A stretch of DNA of 64,000 bases. Origin: Flavobacteriales bacterium. Lineage in GTDB: Bacteria; Bacteroidota; Bacteroidia; Flavobacteriales; Flavobacteriaceae. The notes under the pieces are model-generated. The model was given only the letters and a program-made list of their open reading frames with translations, did no database searches and was not told the DNA's origin. Location: positions 178,315-242,314 of the forward strand of contig JAMOUV010000032.1 in NCBI GenBank assembly GCA_027067965.1. Direction: 5' to 3'. Of the stretch, positions 45,756 through 55,300 are shown piece by piece. The first letter of the stretch is position 1. Every line of letters starts with the position of its first letter. Position numbers and translations under genes: made by a program.

Positions 45756-48700
45756 ATGAATCAGTATTTACGAAAAATATATAATTTTCTTATTTCCACC
45801 CATACCACCGCATTTCTTTTTATCGTTTTTGGCTTATCTATGGCTTTAGCCACATTTATTGAAAACGATTACGGCACGGAAACCGCCCGTAAACTCATTT
45901 ACGAAGCATGGTGGTTTGAAGGAATTATGCTTTGGGGAGTCATCAATTTAATAGGAAATATAATCCGGTTCAGATTATATAGCAAAGAAAAATGGCACTC
46001 CTTTATTTTTCATTTGGCATTTATCATCATATTGATTGGCGCATTTATTACCAGATATATCAGTTACGAAGGCCAAATGCCTATCAATGAAGGAGAAACC
46101 ACCAATATTTTGCTTAGCGAACGAAACTATCTTATGCTTCGTATCGACGACGGGAAGAAGCAAAAAAATCCCATTTACAAACGGCTTCAACTTTCGAAAA
46201 TAGGAAAAAACGAGTTAAAACTCAAAACGGATTTTAAAAAGGGAAACGATTATGTACCCATTGAAGTGGAATTAAAGGAATTTATTCCGCATGCCGAAAA
46301 AGTTTTTGAAAAAAAGGCAGACGGCAAAAAATATTTGGAATTGGTCGAATCGGTGAGCGGCACGCGTAAATCGCGTTTTCTTGAAGAAGGCAGCGGCATT
46401 TTACTAAACGGCGTTTATATTTCATACAACGACACCATGCGCGGGGGCGTAAATATTTTTGAGGACGCAAGCGGCCGCTTAAAAATTAAAACCGAACTGC
46501 CCGGCAGATATCAAGTGATGAAAACCGGCGAGGCGGGTATTCTTTTGCGCGATTCCATCTACGATTTTCATACGGGCGCTTTATATGAATTCGACATGAT
46601 TCGTTTCGTGGCACCGGGCCCACCCGCCAAAGGAAAAGTTTACTATGTGTCGGGTAACAAACAAAAAAATCCTTGGCACCTGCTGCGCTTTAAAGTCAAA
46701 GCCGGCGACCAAGAAAGAATCGTGGACTTAACCGGCGGGCAATATTACGAAGGCAATCCGACCATTTTTCGTTTAAACGATCTGAATTTCGTCATGGCCT
46801 ACGGCCCCAGGCGCATCGAATTGCCTTTTTCGATTAAATTGCGCGATTTTCAAATCGAATATTATCCCGGCTCCAAAAGTCCCAAATCCTATGCCAGCGA
46901 AATAACGGTATTGGATCAAGATACGGCCTTCGATTACCGCATTTATATGAATCATGTATTGGATCATAAAGGGTACCGGTTTTTTCAAGCATCATACAGC
47001 ATTACGCCGGAATACGAACGCACGATTCTTTCGGTTAATCACGATTTTTGGGGGACTTGGATCACTTATATCGGCTATGCCCTGCTCTACTTCGGACTTA
47101 TTATGATTTTCTTTAATAAACACTCGCATTTTAATCACCTTCGACGACATCTTAATCAAATTATCGAAAAGAAAAAACAATTAGGGCTTGTCATTGCATT
47201 GCTTTTAGGGCTTCAACTTTACGGCCAACAGGACACCATCGCTCCTGCTCCACACGGCGATTTAAACGATCCGGCCGTTCTGACGGAAAATCTCATGCCT
47301 TCCATTGCGCCCGATTCCATTGCCGAAAAATTCGGCCGGTTGATTATTCAGGATTTGGACGGCCGTATGGAACCGGTCAATACTTACTCTTCGGCTTTGC
47401 TTCGCAAACTCAGCAAGCATGATACTTATAAATTGCCCGGCACCAAAACCAAAATCTCTTCCGATCAGGCCATGCTTTCGATGATTATCCTGCCCCACAT
47501 TTGGGCCTATGCGCCCGTTATTTACCTAAAACGGGGCGACGATAAACTCCGCGACATACTCCATTTGCCAAAAGAAACCAAATATGCACGCTTGGCAGAT
47601 TTCTTTGATGAAAAAGGAAATTATATCCTGATGCCTTATGTGGAAGAAGCATCCAAGGCACGAATTAAAAGTAAGTTTCAGCAAGATGTTCAAAATACGG
47701 ACGAGAGAGTCAATTTGCTATATATCACCCTTACCGGTCAAACTTTACGTCTATTTCCCAAAAAAGACGACCCGAACCACCGTTGGTATGCGCCCGTGGA
47801 AATTCCTCAAGCAGGTTTTGACGAAGAAGATGCTTTATTTGCCAGCAATGTACTGAAATTGATTGCATCCAATATTTTGAAAAAAGATTATAAATCCGCT
47901 TCGACTTTTATTGATGCCATTGCCGATTATCAAAAAAAATTCGGAAGCGATGTGCTCCCCTCACCCGAAAAAGTCAAATGGGAATTATTTTACAACAAAT
48001 ACGACGCCTTCCGCACCATGTTTTGGAAACTCATGTTGCTTTCATTGGTATTGCTTTTCTTGGCCATCGCCTATATAATCAGCCCGAAGAAATATTGGTT
48101 GTATCTCATTAAAATAGCCAAATGGATTGTAATTCTTATGTTTTTATGGATGGTTTTCTTTTTGGGCTTGCGATGGTACATCAGCGGACGGGCACCATGG
48201 TCCAACGCTTACGAATCATTGATTTATGTGGCCTTGGCCACCTTGGCAGCCGGATTATGGTTCGGCAGAAAATCAAACTTAACATTAGCCGCAGCGGCAT
48301 TTGTATCTTCCATTATATTGATGGTGGCGCATTGGAGTTGGATGGACCCTGAAATTGCCAATTTGGTACCGGTATTGAATAGTTATTGGCTCAATATTCA
48401 CGTATCCATTATCGTGGCAAGTTACGGACCGTTTTTTCTAAGTGCTATTCTGGGCTTTTTGGCCTTGGTGTTTATCATCTTAACCACCCATAAAAATAAA
48501 GAACGTTTCGAATTGACTGTCAAAGAATTAACTTATATCAACAAAATGTCGATGATTGTGGGATTGGTACTTTTGACCATCGGCAATTTCTTGGGCGGAC
48601 AATGGGCCAATGAAAGTTGGGGCCGTTATTGGGGATGGGACCCCAAAGAAACATGGGCCTTAATCAGTATTATGGTTTATGCCTTGGTAATACATGAACA

Positions 48701-48929
48701 TATCATTCCGGCCATTCGCGGAAAATTCAAACTCAACGTCATGTCCATGTTTGCCGTTTGGAGTATTATTATGACGTATTTCGGGGTGAATTTTTACCTG
48801 TCCGGCTTACATTCTTATGCCAAAGGCGACCCGGTACAAACGCCCATGTCTATTTACATTACGTTGGCAGTAATGATAATCGTATCGGTCTGGGCTTATT
48901 TTAAATACCGGAAGTATTACGAAAAATAA
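45756..48929 (+). CDS. ccsBA: Cytochrome c maturation protein, fused ResB/CcsA
   Basis: 1057 residues. The N-terminal part (about 1-470) is ResB-like: transmembrane starts FLISTHTTAFLFIVFGLSMA and SFIFHLAFIIILIGAFITRY, then a large periplasmic region containing GQMPINEGETTNILL. A long linker follows. The C-terminal 300 residues are CcsA-like with several helices, LNIHVSIIVASYGPF (heme histidine), the WWD-type motif GRYWGWDPKETWALI and SGLHSYAKGDP (second histidine). It transports heme and attaches it to apocytochrome c in the System II pathway. This fused form is typical of Bacteroidota. The ATG at 45756 is chosen because the longer frame begins inside the promoter. Confidence 0.94.
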   Translation: MNQYLRKIYNFLISTHTTAFLFIVFGLSMALATFIENDYGTETARKLIYEAWWFEGIMLWGVINLIGNIIRFRLYSKEKWHSFIFHLAFIIILIGAFITRYISYEGQMPINEGETTNILLSERNYLMLRIDDGKKQKNPIYKRLQLSKIGKNELKLKTDFKKGNDYVPIEVELKEFIPHAEKVFEKKADGKKYLELVESVSGTRKSRFLEEGSGILLNGVYISYNDTMRGGVNIFEDASGRLKIKTELPGRYQVMKTGEAGILLRDSIYDFHTGALYEFDMIRFVAPGPPAKGKVYYVSGNKQKNPWHLLRFKVKAGDQERIVDLTGGQYYEGNPTIFRLNDLNFVMAYGPRRIELPFSIKLRDFQIEYYPGSKSPKSYASEITVLDQDTAFDYRIYMNHVLDHKGYRFFQASYSITPEYERTILSVNHDFWGTWITYIGYALLYFGLIMIFFNKHSHFNHLRRHLNQIIEKKKQLGLVIALLLGLQLYGQQDTIAPAPHGDLNDPAVLTENLMPSIAPDSIAEKFGRLIIQDLDGRMEPVNTYSSALLRKLSKHDTYKLPGTKTKISSDQAMLSMIILPHIWAYAPVIYLKRGDDKLRDILHLPKETKYARLADFFDEKGNYILMPYVEEASKARIKSKFQQDVQNTDERVNLLYITLTGQTLRLFPKKDDPNHRWYAPVEIPQAGFDEEDALFASNVLKLIASNILKKDYKSASTFIDAIADYQKKFGSDVLPSPEKVKWELFYNKYDAFRTMFWKLMLLSLVLLFLAIAYIISPKKYWLYLIKIAKWIVILMFLWMVFFLGLRWYISGRAPWSNAYESLIYVALATLAAGLWFGRKSNLTLAAAAFVSSIILMVAHWSWMDPEIANLVPVLNSYWLNIHVSIIVASYGPFFLSAILGFLALVFIILTTHKNKERFELTVKELTYINKMSMIVGLVLLTIGNFLGGQWANESWGRYWGWDPKETWALISIMVYALVIHEHIIPAIRGKFKLNVMSMFAVWSIIMTYFGVNFYLSGLHSYAKGDPVQTPMSIYITLAVMIIVSVWAYFKYRKYYEK

Positions 48930-49010
48930 TATCTAAATTGTAAAAAATTATTTTCACGGGAAATATTACGATGTAAAGTGACACCCCACTTTTACTTTTA
49001 ACTTTATCCG

Positions 49011-49018
49011 TATCTTTG
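49011..49018 (+). promoter_or_regulatory. -7 box for the acyltransferase gene
   Basis: TATCTTTG, exact TAnnTTTG, 5 bases before the ATG at 49024, implying a very short leader. Confidence 0.6.
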
Positions 49019-49023
49019 TTTTT

Positions 49024-49908
49024 ATGAAACGAATCCTACAATTCATCGGATTTATTGCTACCTTACCGTTAATTATACTTCTTTCATTATTACCGTTTCC
49101 CATTCTCTATCTTATTTCGGATTTTTTGTATCTGATTTTATATTACGTCATTCGATTCAGGCGCGAGGTGGTGAGGAAAAATTTGGCCATCGCTTTCCCG
49201 GAAAAAACCGAAGAGGAACGAAAACGGATCGAAAAAGCATTCTACCGGCATCTATCAGATTTATTTATGGAAATGATTAAAACAACCACTATTTCACAGC
49301 AAAATTTAAATAAACATTTATTTATCGAAAATCCGGAAGTGCTTAATGATTTATATGATGAAGGAAGATCCGTCATTTTGTACGGCGGTCATCAAGGAAA
49401 TTGGGAATGGATTTCGGGGGTAGGCCTGCAACTCAAACATAAAAGCATGGCCATATATAAACGCTTGTCCAACCCGTTTTTTGAAAAATGGTTATTAAAA
49501 AATCGTTCGAAATTTAATTTTGACTTAGTGCCCACCTATCTGGCCAAGGAATATATAGATAAAAAAGAAAAGGCCGGAGAAAAAATAGCATACGGATTTT
49601 TAGGCGACCAAAATCCTCTTCCGCACAAAGCGAAGCTTTGGCTTCCTTTCTTCGGAAAGGAAGTCCCCGTGCTCACGGGGGCGGAAGAGATTGCAAGAAA
49701 ATATAATATACCGGTCGTTTTCTTCGAAATGAAAAAAATCAAACGTGGATACTATACCGTTGAATTATTTTTGCTGAACAAAAATCCCGAAAAAACCGAA
49801 GAATTCGAAATAACCCGTGAATATTTTAAACGCTTGGAAGAACTCATCAAAAAACAACCGGCTTATTATTACTGGATTCACCGTAGATTTAAACACACAC
49901 GTTCATGA
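49024..49908 (+). CDS. LpxL/HtrB-family lipid A acyltransferase-like protein
   Basis: 294 residues, one N-terminal membrane anchor (FIGFIATLPLIILLSLLPF), then VVRKNLAIAFPEKTEEER, the catalytic HX4E motif in YGGHQGNWEWISGVG near residue 122, IAYGFLGDQNPLPHKAKLWL and FFGKEVPVLTGAEEIARKY, and the end YYYWIHRRFKHT. It is an inner-membrane acyltransferase adding a secondary acyl chain to lipid A or a related aminolipid. The stop overlaps a possible pth start, but pth probably uses a downstream ATG. Confidence 0.9.
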   Translation: MKRILQFIGFIATLPLIILLSLLPFPILYLISDFLYLILYYVIRFRREVVRKNLAIAFPEKTEEERKRIEKAFYRHLSDLFMEMIKTTTISQQNLNKHLFIENPEVLNDLYDEGRSVILYGGHQGNWEWISGVGLQLKHKSMAIYKRLSNPFFEKWLLKNRSKFNFDLVPTYLAKEYIDKKEKAGEKIAYGFLGDQNPLPHKAKLWLPFFGKEVPVLTGAEEIARKYNIPVVFFEMKKIKRGYYTVELFLLNKNPEKTEEFEITREYFKRLEELIKKQPAYYYWIHRRFKHTRS

Positions 49909-49926
49909 TTTTACGATTTATTAAAT

Positions 49927-49934
49927 TATTTTTG
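49927..49934 (+). promoter_or_regulatory. Possible -7 box for pth
   Basis: TATTTTTG, fits TAnnTTTG, 30 bases before the pth ATG at 49965. Confidence 0.4.
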
Positions 49935-49964
49935 CCCTGCAAAAAACAATCGCATACCGAACCT

Positions 49965-50534
49965 ATGAAAAAATTTCTCATTGCCGGTCTGGGAAATCCC
50001 GGCCCCGAATATAAATATACCCGCCATAACATCGGTTTTCTAGTAGCCGACCGGCTTGCCGAACAATTAAATAGCCGTTTTCAAAGCGAACGATACGCGC
50101 AGGTGGCTAAGGCACGTCACAGAGGAAAAGCATTGACTATCATTAAACCGCAAACCTATATGAACCTATCGGGCAAAGCCGTCCGTTATTGGTTGGATAA
50201 AGAAAAAATTCCCTTGGAAAATCTCTTGGTCATCACCGATGACCTTAATCTCCCATTCGGTCAAATACGCCTTCGGGCAAAAGGTTCGCACGGCGGACAT
50301 AACGGGCTGAAAAACATTATCGAAGTTTTAGGCACGGAAAAATTCGCACGACTGCGAATCGGCATCGGAAAGGAATTCGCTCCGGGCGAACAAGTGGATT
50401 ATGTATTGGGAAAATGGTCGGAAAAGGAAATGGAAAAACTTCCGGAAATTATTGCTCACGCTGCCGAAGCCGCATTAAACTTTACCATGGAAGGCCTCCA
50501 ACCGACCATGACCAAGTACAATAAAAAATTATAA
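49965..50534 (+). CDS. pth: Peptidyl-tRNA hydrolase
   Basis: 189 residues, standard Pth size, from the ATG at 49965. Motifs: FLIAGLGNPGPEYKYTRHNI with the catalytic histidine, IIKPQTYMNLSGKAVRYW, VITDDLNLPFGQIRLRAKGS (catalytic aspartate) and GSHGGHNGLKNIIEVLG. It frees tRNA from stalled peptidyl-tRNA. A longer frame starts at 49905, overlapping the acyltransferase stop by four bases. The extra 20 residues (ILRFIKLFLPCKKQ) do not look like Pth, and a promoter box lies between the two starts. Confidence 0.95.
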   Translation: MKKFLIAGLGNPGPEYKYTRHNIGFLVADRLAEQLNSRFQSERYAQVAKARHRGKALTIIKPQTYMNLSGKAVRYWLDKEKIPLENLLVITDDLNLPFGQIRLRAKGSHGGHNGLKNIIEVLGTEKFARLRIGIGKEFAPGEQVDYVLGKWSEKEMEKLPEIIAHAAEAALNFTMEGLQPTMTKYNKKL

Positions 50535-50535
50535 A

Positions 50536-51768
50536 ATGAATCCGCAAACCGTTTTTTGGATTTTTATAGCCCTGATTGTAATCGACTTTGTGTTCAATAC
50601 ATGGTTGGATATTCTTAATGCCCAGCACTTCGACGACCCGCTACCCGACGAAGTTTCGGATATTTATGACGAAGAATCCTACCGCCAATCCATTGCTTAC
50701 AAAAAAACCTATTTCCGGTTCGGGCTAATCAAATCCGTTTTTCATTTTATCATTGTCTTGCTCTTCTTATTTTCGGGCGGATTCGCATGGCTGGACGGGC
50801 TTGTATCTCAAATAACCGCCCATCCAGTATGGCAATCCCTTATTTTTTTCGGTATCCTTATTTTGGCGGAAATGCTCATCAATTTACCCTTCGCTTATTA
50901 TGCTACTTTTCGAATAGAAGAAAAATTCGGGTTTAATAAAAGTACCCTGAAAACATTTATAAGCGACAAAATCAAATCCGCTTTCCTCTCCCTTATTTTT
51001 CTTGTTTTGGTCGGCTATCCCGTTATATGGATTTATTACCGGGATTCCGAAAATTTTTGGTGGAAAGCATGGCTGGTCATTAGCATTTTTTCTATTATCA
51101 TAAACTTTTTGTATTCCGATTTGATTGTCCCGTTATTCAATAAACAAACACCCCTCGAACCCGGTGAGCTACGAAACCGCTTGGAAATACTGGCAAACAA
51201 AACGGGATTCAAAATCAAAGATATTTATGTCATAGACGGAAGCAAACGCAGCACCAAAGCCAATGCCTATTTTTCGGGCTTCGGACCGCGAAAACGCATC
51301 GTTTTGTTCGACACTTTGATTCAAGATTTGGAACCCGGCGAAATAGAAGCGGTTTTGGCTCATGAAATCGGTCATTATAAAAAGAAACACATCCTTTGGA
51401 ATATCGCTTTGTCCGTATTGCTTACGGGGCTCACTTTATATTTACTCTCTTTAGCCCTTCAAAACCAAGTACTTGCCCAAGCATTGGGAGTAGAGAAACC
51501 GTCTTTTCATATAGGCGCCATTGCATTTGCCTTGCTCTACGGCTTAATTGAAGATATTCTGTCGGTTATTCAAGGAATTATTTCCCGGAAATTCGAATTT
51601 CAAGCCGACCGCTATGCCGCCCGCTACGGCTATGCAAAGAGTTTGATATCGGCATTGAAAAAATTAGCCCGTAAAAGTTTTTCCAATCTTACACCGCATC
51701 CGCTTTATGTATTTGTTCATTATTCACATCCACCCTTACGAGAACGCATTAAAAATTTATTAAAATGA
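50536..51768 (+). CDS. M48 family (Ste24-like) membrane metalloprotease
   Basis: 410 residues with several membrane spans (WIFIALIVIDFVFNTWLDIL, SVFHFIIVLLFLFSGGFAWL, LSLIFLVLVGYPVIWIYY, LLTGLTLYLLSLAL). The zinc site is intact: HEIGH in AVLAHEIGHYKKKHIL (near residue 280) and the third ligand in SRKFEFQADRYAARYG. Family members are CAAX-type or quality-control proteases of the inner membrane; no prenylated substrate is expected in bacteria. It lies 1 base after pth, and a small membrane protein gene overlaps its stop. Confidence 0.93.
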   Translation: MNPQTVFWIFIALIVIDFVFNTWLDILNAQHFDDPLPDEVSDIYDEESYRQSIAYKKTYFRFGLIKSVFHFIIVLLFLFSGGFAWLDGLVSQITAHPVWQSLIFFGILILAEMLINLPFAYYATFRIEEKFGFNKSTLKTFISDKIKSAFLSLIFLVLVGYPVIWIYYRDSENFWWKAWLVISIFSIIINFLYSDLIVPLFNKQTPLEPGELRNRLEILANKTGFKIKDIYVIDGSKRSTKANAYFSGFGPRKRIVLFDTLIQDLEPGEIEAVLAHEIGHYKKKHILWNIALSVLLTGLTLYLLSLALQNQVLAQALGVEKPSFHIGAIAFALLYGLIEDILSVIQGIISRKFEFQADRYAARYGYAKSLISALKKLARKSFSNLTPHPLYVFVHYSHPPLRERIKNLLK

Positions 51769-51944
51769 AAGACATACTTATTTTTTTTGCTTTACTTGCA
51801 GGCGCAATCATAGTATATTACGGTTTATTGGTCGCACCCGGACGGGTAACGGCCGGAAATTTGATACTTTTTGTGATCTATCTTTCGGCAGCGAGCTTTT
51901 TGATTATGCGTCGCAAACGGAAAAACAATGAAAAATCCGATTGA
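51765..51944 (+). CDS. Small two-helix membrane protein
   Basis: 59 codons: MKDILIFFALLAGAIIVYYG (first hydrophobic helix), LLVAPGRVTAGN loop, LILFVIYLSAASFLIM (second helix), and a basic tail RRKRKNNEKSD. Its ATG overlaps the M48 protease stop by four bases (ATGA), and the alternation of hydrophobic helices with charged ends argues for a real gene. Function unknown; it may associate with the protease. The next 429 bases hold no confident gene. Confidence 0.6.
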   Translation: MKDILIFFALLAGAIIVYYGLLVAPGRVTAGNLILFVIYLSAASFLIMRRKRKNNEKSD

Positions 51945-52007
51945 GAGATTTCCAAACTTTAACTTTGACTTTTACTTTTACTTTCCCCTGCTTCGGCGCA
52001 ATGACAT

Positions 52008-52169
52008 TTAATCCACGATATCAAAGTCCCGGGCGTTTAAGAAAAGCCCTTCTATATTCGGGGTCATTATGAGGAGATATCCCGCTTTGCCAGATAAACT
52101 AATGTCTCCCTGAACACCGCCTCCGGCACATGCATCAACTGAAGAAGAAAGATATAATCCCGGATTTAC
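52008..52169 (-). pseudogene. Possible 3' remnant of a protein-coding gene
   Basis: In the gap 51945-52373 the minus strand reads, to a TAA, a protein-like stretch: VNPGLYLSSSVDACAGGG, then VQGDISLSGKAGYLLIMTPN, then IEGLFLNARDFDIVD. Codon use resembles genuine genes of the window, but there is no start codon, and the frame upstream is AT-rich and soon meets a stop. It could be the decayed end of a lost gene or chance. The rest of the gap is AT-rich with nothing recognisable apart from the promoter box of the next gene. Confidence 0.3.
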
Positions 52170-52343
52170 TCTAAAAACGTAAGGAATTATTCGTAGAATA
52201 AAGATAAAGAATATTTTAAAAATTAAATTTTCAATAAATTTTTAAGGTTTCGTTATTCAAGACGGAAATAATGGTTTATGTCAGGCAAATTTACTTAATG
52301 GGCATATAATTAAATTATCATGGAAATCTTCGGTTCTTTCATG

Positions 52344-52351
52344 TATCTTTG
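52344..52351 (+). promoter_or_regulatory. -7 box for the Cys/Met PLP enzyme
   Basis: TATCTTTG, exact TAnnTTTG, 22 bases before the ATG at 52374. Confidence 0.65.
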
Positions 52352-52373
52352 AATAAAATATAAACAATGCAAT

Positions 52374-53558
52374 ATGGAAAATAATAAGTTTAACGGCATA
52401 CGAACCAAAGAAGTGCATGCCGGAGATTTTCAAGATCAATTCGGGAGTGTGGTTACCCCTATCTATCAAACTTCCACCTTCGAATTCAAAAATGCCGATC
52501 ATGGCGCCCGGTTATTTGCCGGAGAAGAAGACGGGTTTATTTATACTCGAATAGGCAATCCCACCACCCATTCGTTGGAAGAAAAATTAGCCGCATTGGA
52601 ATTCGGCAAATATGGAATCGGTTTTGCTTCCGGTATGGGAGCTGTTTCCACCCTATTCGCCTATTTTCTCGGACAAGGCGATCATATTATTAGCACCGAC
52701 GCCGTTTATGGTCCGTCGAGGGGTATTTTGGAAACCTATTTTAAAAAATTCGGTGTGGCGGCCGATTTTATCGATACTTCGGATCCATTTGCGGTGGAAA
52801 AAGCCATTAAACCGAATACCAAGTTAATCTATATCGAAACACCCACCAATCCTACTATCAAATTAACGGATATAGAAGAAGTGGCCTCTATTGCCCATCA
52901 ATATGACATACCCCTTGCCGTGGATAATACTTTTTCGAGTCCCGTATTGCAAAATCCATTGAATTTGGGAGCCGATATTGTTTTGCATTCATTAACCAAA
53001 TTTATAAACGGTCATGCCGATGTGGTGGGTGGCGCCTTGATTTTAAAAGATGAAAAGCACCATAAAGGCCTGCGTAAAACTATGGCTTATTTCGGTGCCA
53101 ATATGGACCCGCATCAGGCCTATATGGTATATCGCGGAGCAAAAACCTTATCACTTCGGGTCTTACAAGCCCAAGAAAATGCTATGAAAGTAGCAGATTT
53201 TCTGGAAAATCATCCCAAAGTAGCATGGATTAATTATCCCGGATTAAAATCACATCCGCAATATGATTTGGCCCGCCGGCAAATGAAAGGTCCGGGTTCC
53301 ATGTTAAGCTTCGGTGTAAAAGGAGGGTTGGAAGCAGGGAAAAAATTAATGAATGCGGTGGAATTGGCCAAATTGGCCGTTTCCCTAGGCGGTGTGGAAA
53401 CGCTTATTCAGCATCCGGCCTCAATGACCCATGCCGGCATGTCGCCCGAAGCGCGTCTTGCCGCAGGCATTACCGATGATTTGGTCCGGTTTTCGGTTGG
53501 AATCGAAGAAGCGGAAGATATCATAGCCGATTTGAAACAAGCATTGGATAAAATTTAG
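52374..53558 (+). CDS. Cys/Met-metabolism PLP enzyme (methionine gamma-lyase-like)
   Basis: 394 residues. N-terminal VHAGDFQDQFGSVVTPIYQT, YTRIGNPTTHSLEEKLAALE (phosphate-binding YxR), FASGMGAVSTLFAYFL, YIETPTNPTIKLTDI, VDNTFSSPVLQNPL (cofactor aspartate), the Schiff-base lysine in HSLTKFINGHADVVGG, and HPASMTHAGMSPEARLAAGI with IEEAEDIIADLKQAL at the end. Whole-protein pattern fits methionine gamma-lyase or cystathionine gamma-lyase. The position of the cysteine in characterised methionine gamma-lyases (YGC) is proline here (DAVYGPSRG), so the substrate is uncertain. Monocistronic by its own promoter and a 165-base gap to prs. Confidence 0.88.
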   Translation: MENNKFNGIRTKEVHAGDFQDQFGSVVTPIYQTSTFEFKNADHGARLFAGEEDGFIYTRIGNPTTHSLEEKLAALEFGKYGIGFASGMGAVSTLFAYFLGQGDHIISTDAVYGPSRGILETYFKKFGVAADFIDTSDPFAVEKAIKPNTKLIYIETPTNPTIKLTDIEEVASIAHQYDIPLAVDNTFSSPVLQNPLNLGADIVLHSLTKFINGHADVVGGALILKDEKHHKGLRKTMAYFGANMDPHQAYMVYRGAKTLSLRVLQAQENAMKVADFLENHPKVAWINYPGLKSHPQYDLARRQMKGPGSMLSFGVKGGLEAGKKLMNAVELAKLAVSLGGVETLIQHPASMTHAGMSPEARLAAGITDDLVRFSVGIEEAEDIIADLKQALDKI

Positions 53559-53698
53559 TCCAAGACATTAAGCGATCATTCTTACATTCCGTTAAAGCAT
53601 AAATTTTCCTCAACGAAATCGCAAATGGATTTGCTTGATTATTTGTTAAACTAAAAAAACAGCCAATATTTTCCGTTTATTTTGAATTGAAATTAATG

Positions 53699-53706
53699 TA
53701 ACTTTG
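53699..53706 (+). promoter_or_regulatory. -7 box for prs
   Basis: TAACTTTG, exact TAnnTTTG, 17 bases before the prs ATG. Confidence 0.7.
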
Positions 53707-53723
53707 TAAAAAACCGCAAACCC

Positions 53724-54659
53724 ATGTCCTCCACCGAAGCCAAAATTTTTGCCTGTTCCCAAAGCATGGAATTGGCCCAAAAAATTGCAAACGAATACGG
53801 CCAACCCCTCGGCCGGGTTGAAATTCAACGCTTTGCCGACGGCGAATTTCGTCCTTCATTTAAAGAATCCATTCGCGGAAGGCGCGTTTTTATCATCGGT
53901 TCCACCTTCTCGCCCACCGACAACCTTATGGAAATGCTTTTGATGATCGATGCCGCCAAACGAGCATCGGCCATGCATATCAATGCGGTGATACCTTATT
54001 TCGGTTGGGCCCGTCAAGACAGAAAAGACGAACCGCGTGTGCCTATAGCGGCCAAATTGGTTGCTTCCATACTGGAAACCGCCGGCGCCACCCGTGTGGT
54101 AACCATGGACTTGCATGCCGATCCTATTCAAGGATTTTTTGAAATTCCCGTGGACCATTTATATTCCAGCGCCATGTTTATTCCGCATATCGAATCCTTG
54201 AATTTGGATAATCTGGTCATCGCATCTCCCGATATGGGCGGTGCTAAACGGGCTTATGCTTATGCCAAATATCTCAAAACCGATGTAGCCATTTGCTACA
54301 AACAACGCTTGAAAGCCAATGAAGTCTCCTTTATGGAGTTGATCGGTAATGTCGAAGGGAAAAACGTCATTTTTGTAGATGATTTGATTGATACCGGACG
54401 GACTTTGGTCAAGGCGGCCAATTTGATGCTTGAACGTGGGGCCAAAAGCGTGCGGGCGGCCATCACTCATCCTATCCTTTCGGGTAATGCGGTGGAATTG
54501 ATAGAAAATTCGCCCTTGGAAGAACTTATCGTCACCGATAGTATTCCACTAAAAACTTTGTCAAATAAAATAAAAGTATTAACTTGCGCCCCGTTATTTG
54601 CCGATGTGATGCACAATATTCATTCGCACCGGTCGATTAGCAAGAAATTTATTATGTAA
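53724..54659 (+). CDS. prs: Ribose-phosphate pyrophosphokinase
   Basis: 311 residues, normal for class I PRPP synthetase. Motifs: EIQRFADGEFRPSFKESIRG, STFSPTDNLMEMLLMIDAAK, IPYFGWARQDRKDEPRVPIA (ATP loop), VVTMDLHADPIQGFFEIPVD with the catalytic histidine, ASPDMGGAKRAYAYAK, and the PRPP-binding loop NVIFVDDLIDTGRTLVKAA. It makes PRPP for nucleotide, histidine and NAD synthesis. It is followed 15 bases later by rplY, an order common in Bacteroidota, and both end at a strong terminator. Confidence 0.97.
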   Translation: MSSTEAKIFACSQSMELAQKIANEYGQPLGRVEIQRFADGEFRPSFKESIRGRRVFIIGSTFSPTDNLMEMLLMIDAAKRASAMHINAVIPYFGWARQDRKDEPRVPIAAKLVASILETAGATRVVTMDLHADPIQGFFEIPVDHLYSSAMFIPHIESLNLDNLVIASPDMGGAKRAYAYAKYLKTDVAICYKQRLKANEVSFMELIGNVEGKNVIFVDDLIDTGRTLVKAANLMLERGAKSVRAAITHPILSGNAVELIENSPLEELIVTDSIPLKTLSNKIKVLTCAPLFADVMHNIHSHRSISKKFIM

Positions 54660-54674
54660 AACAAGTATAGTATT

Positions 54675-55274
54675 ATGAAATCACTCATTATCAAAGGATC
54701 TAAAAGAGAAAGCGTGGGCAAAGCGGCAAGCAAAGCCCTACGTAATGCTGGCAGGGTCCCTTGCGTATTGTACGGAGGAGACGAGCCGATGCATTTTCAT
54801 GCCGATGAACGCGAGTTCAAGGATTTGATTTACACTCCGGATACGCATACCGTAGTGATTGAATTGGAAGACGGAAGTAAGCACGAAGCCATTATGCAAG
54901 ACGTGCAATTTCATCCCGTAACCGACCGCATTTTACACGTGGATTTCTACCGGTTATATCCCGACAAAGAAGTAACGGTAGTCGTCCCCGTAAAAACCAA
55001 AGGTATTGCACCCGGCGTGGTCAAAGGGGGAAAATTATTCTACAACGAACGTAAATTACGCATTCGCGCCATTCCGGCTAACTTGCCCGATTATGTGGAA
55101 ATTGATATTTCCAATCTTGACTTGAACGACAAAGTCTATGTCTCGGAATTAAGAAACGATAAATACAAAATTCTTCATCCCGACAACGTGGTAGTGGTTC
55201 AAATCAAGATGTCGCGTGCGGCCATCAAAGCAGCCCAAGAAGCGGCCAAAGCCGAAAAAGAAGCCGAAAAATAA
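54675..55274 (+). CDS. rplY: 50S ribosomal protein L25 (CTC/TL5 form)
   Basis: 199 residues: the long form with an N-terminal 5S-rRNA-binding domain ([20 protein letters not shown], then VLYGG) and a C-terminal TL5 beta domain ([38 protein letters not shown]). The end is a charged alanine-lysine tail ([10 protein letters not shown]). It binds 5S rRNA in the large subunit. It shares a transcript with prs and ends before a clear terminator. Confidence 0.95.
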   Translation: MKSLIIKGSKRESVGKAASKALRNAGRVPCVLYGGDEPMHFHADEREFKDLIYTPDTHTVVIELEDGSKHEAIMQDVQFHPVTDRILHVDFYRLYPDKEVTVVVPVKTKGIAPGVVKGGKLFYNERKLRIRAIPANLPDYVEIDISNLDLNDKVYVSELRNDKYKILHPDNVVVVQIKMSRAAIKAAQEAAKAEKEAEK

Positions 55275-55300
55275 TAAATAAAATTTTAAGTGAACTATAA

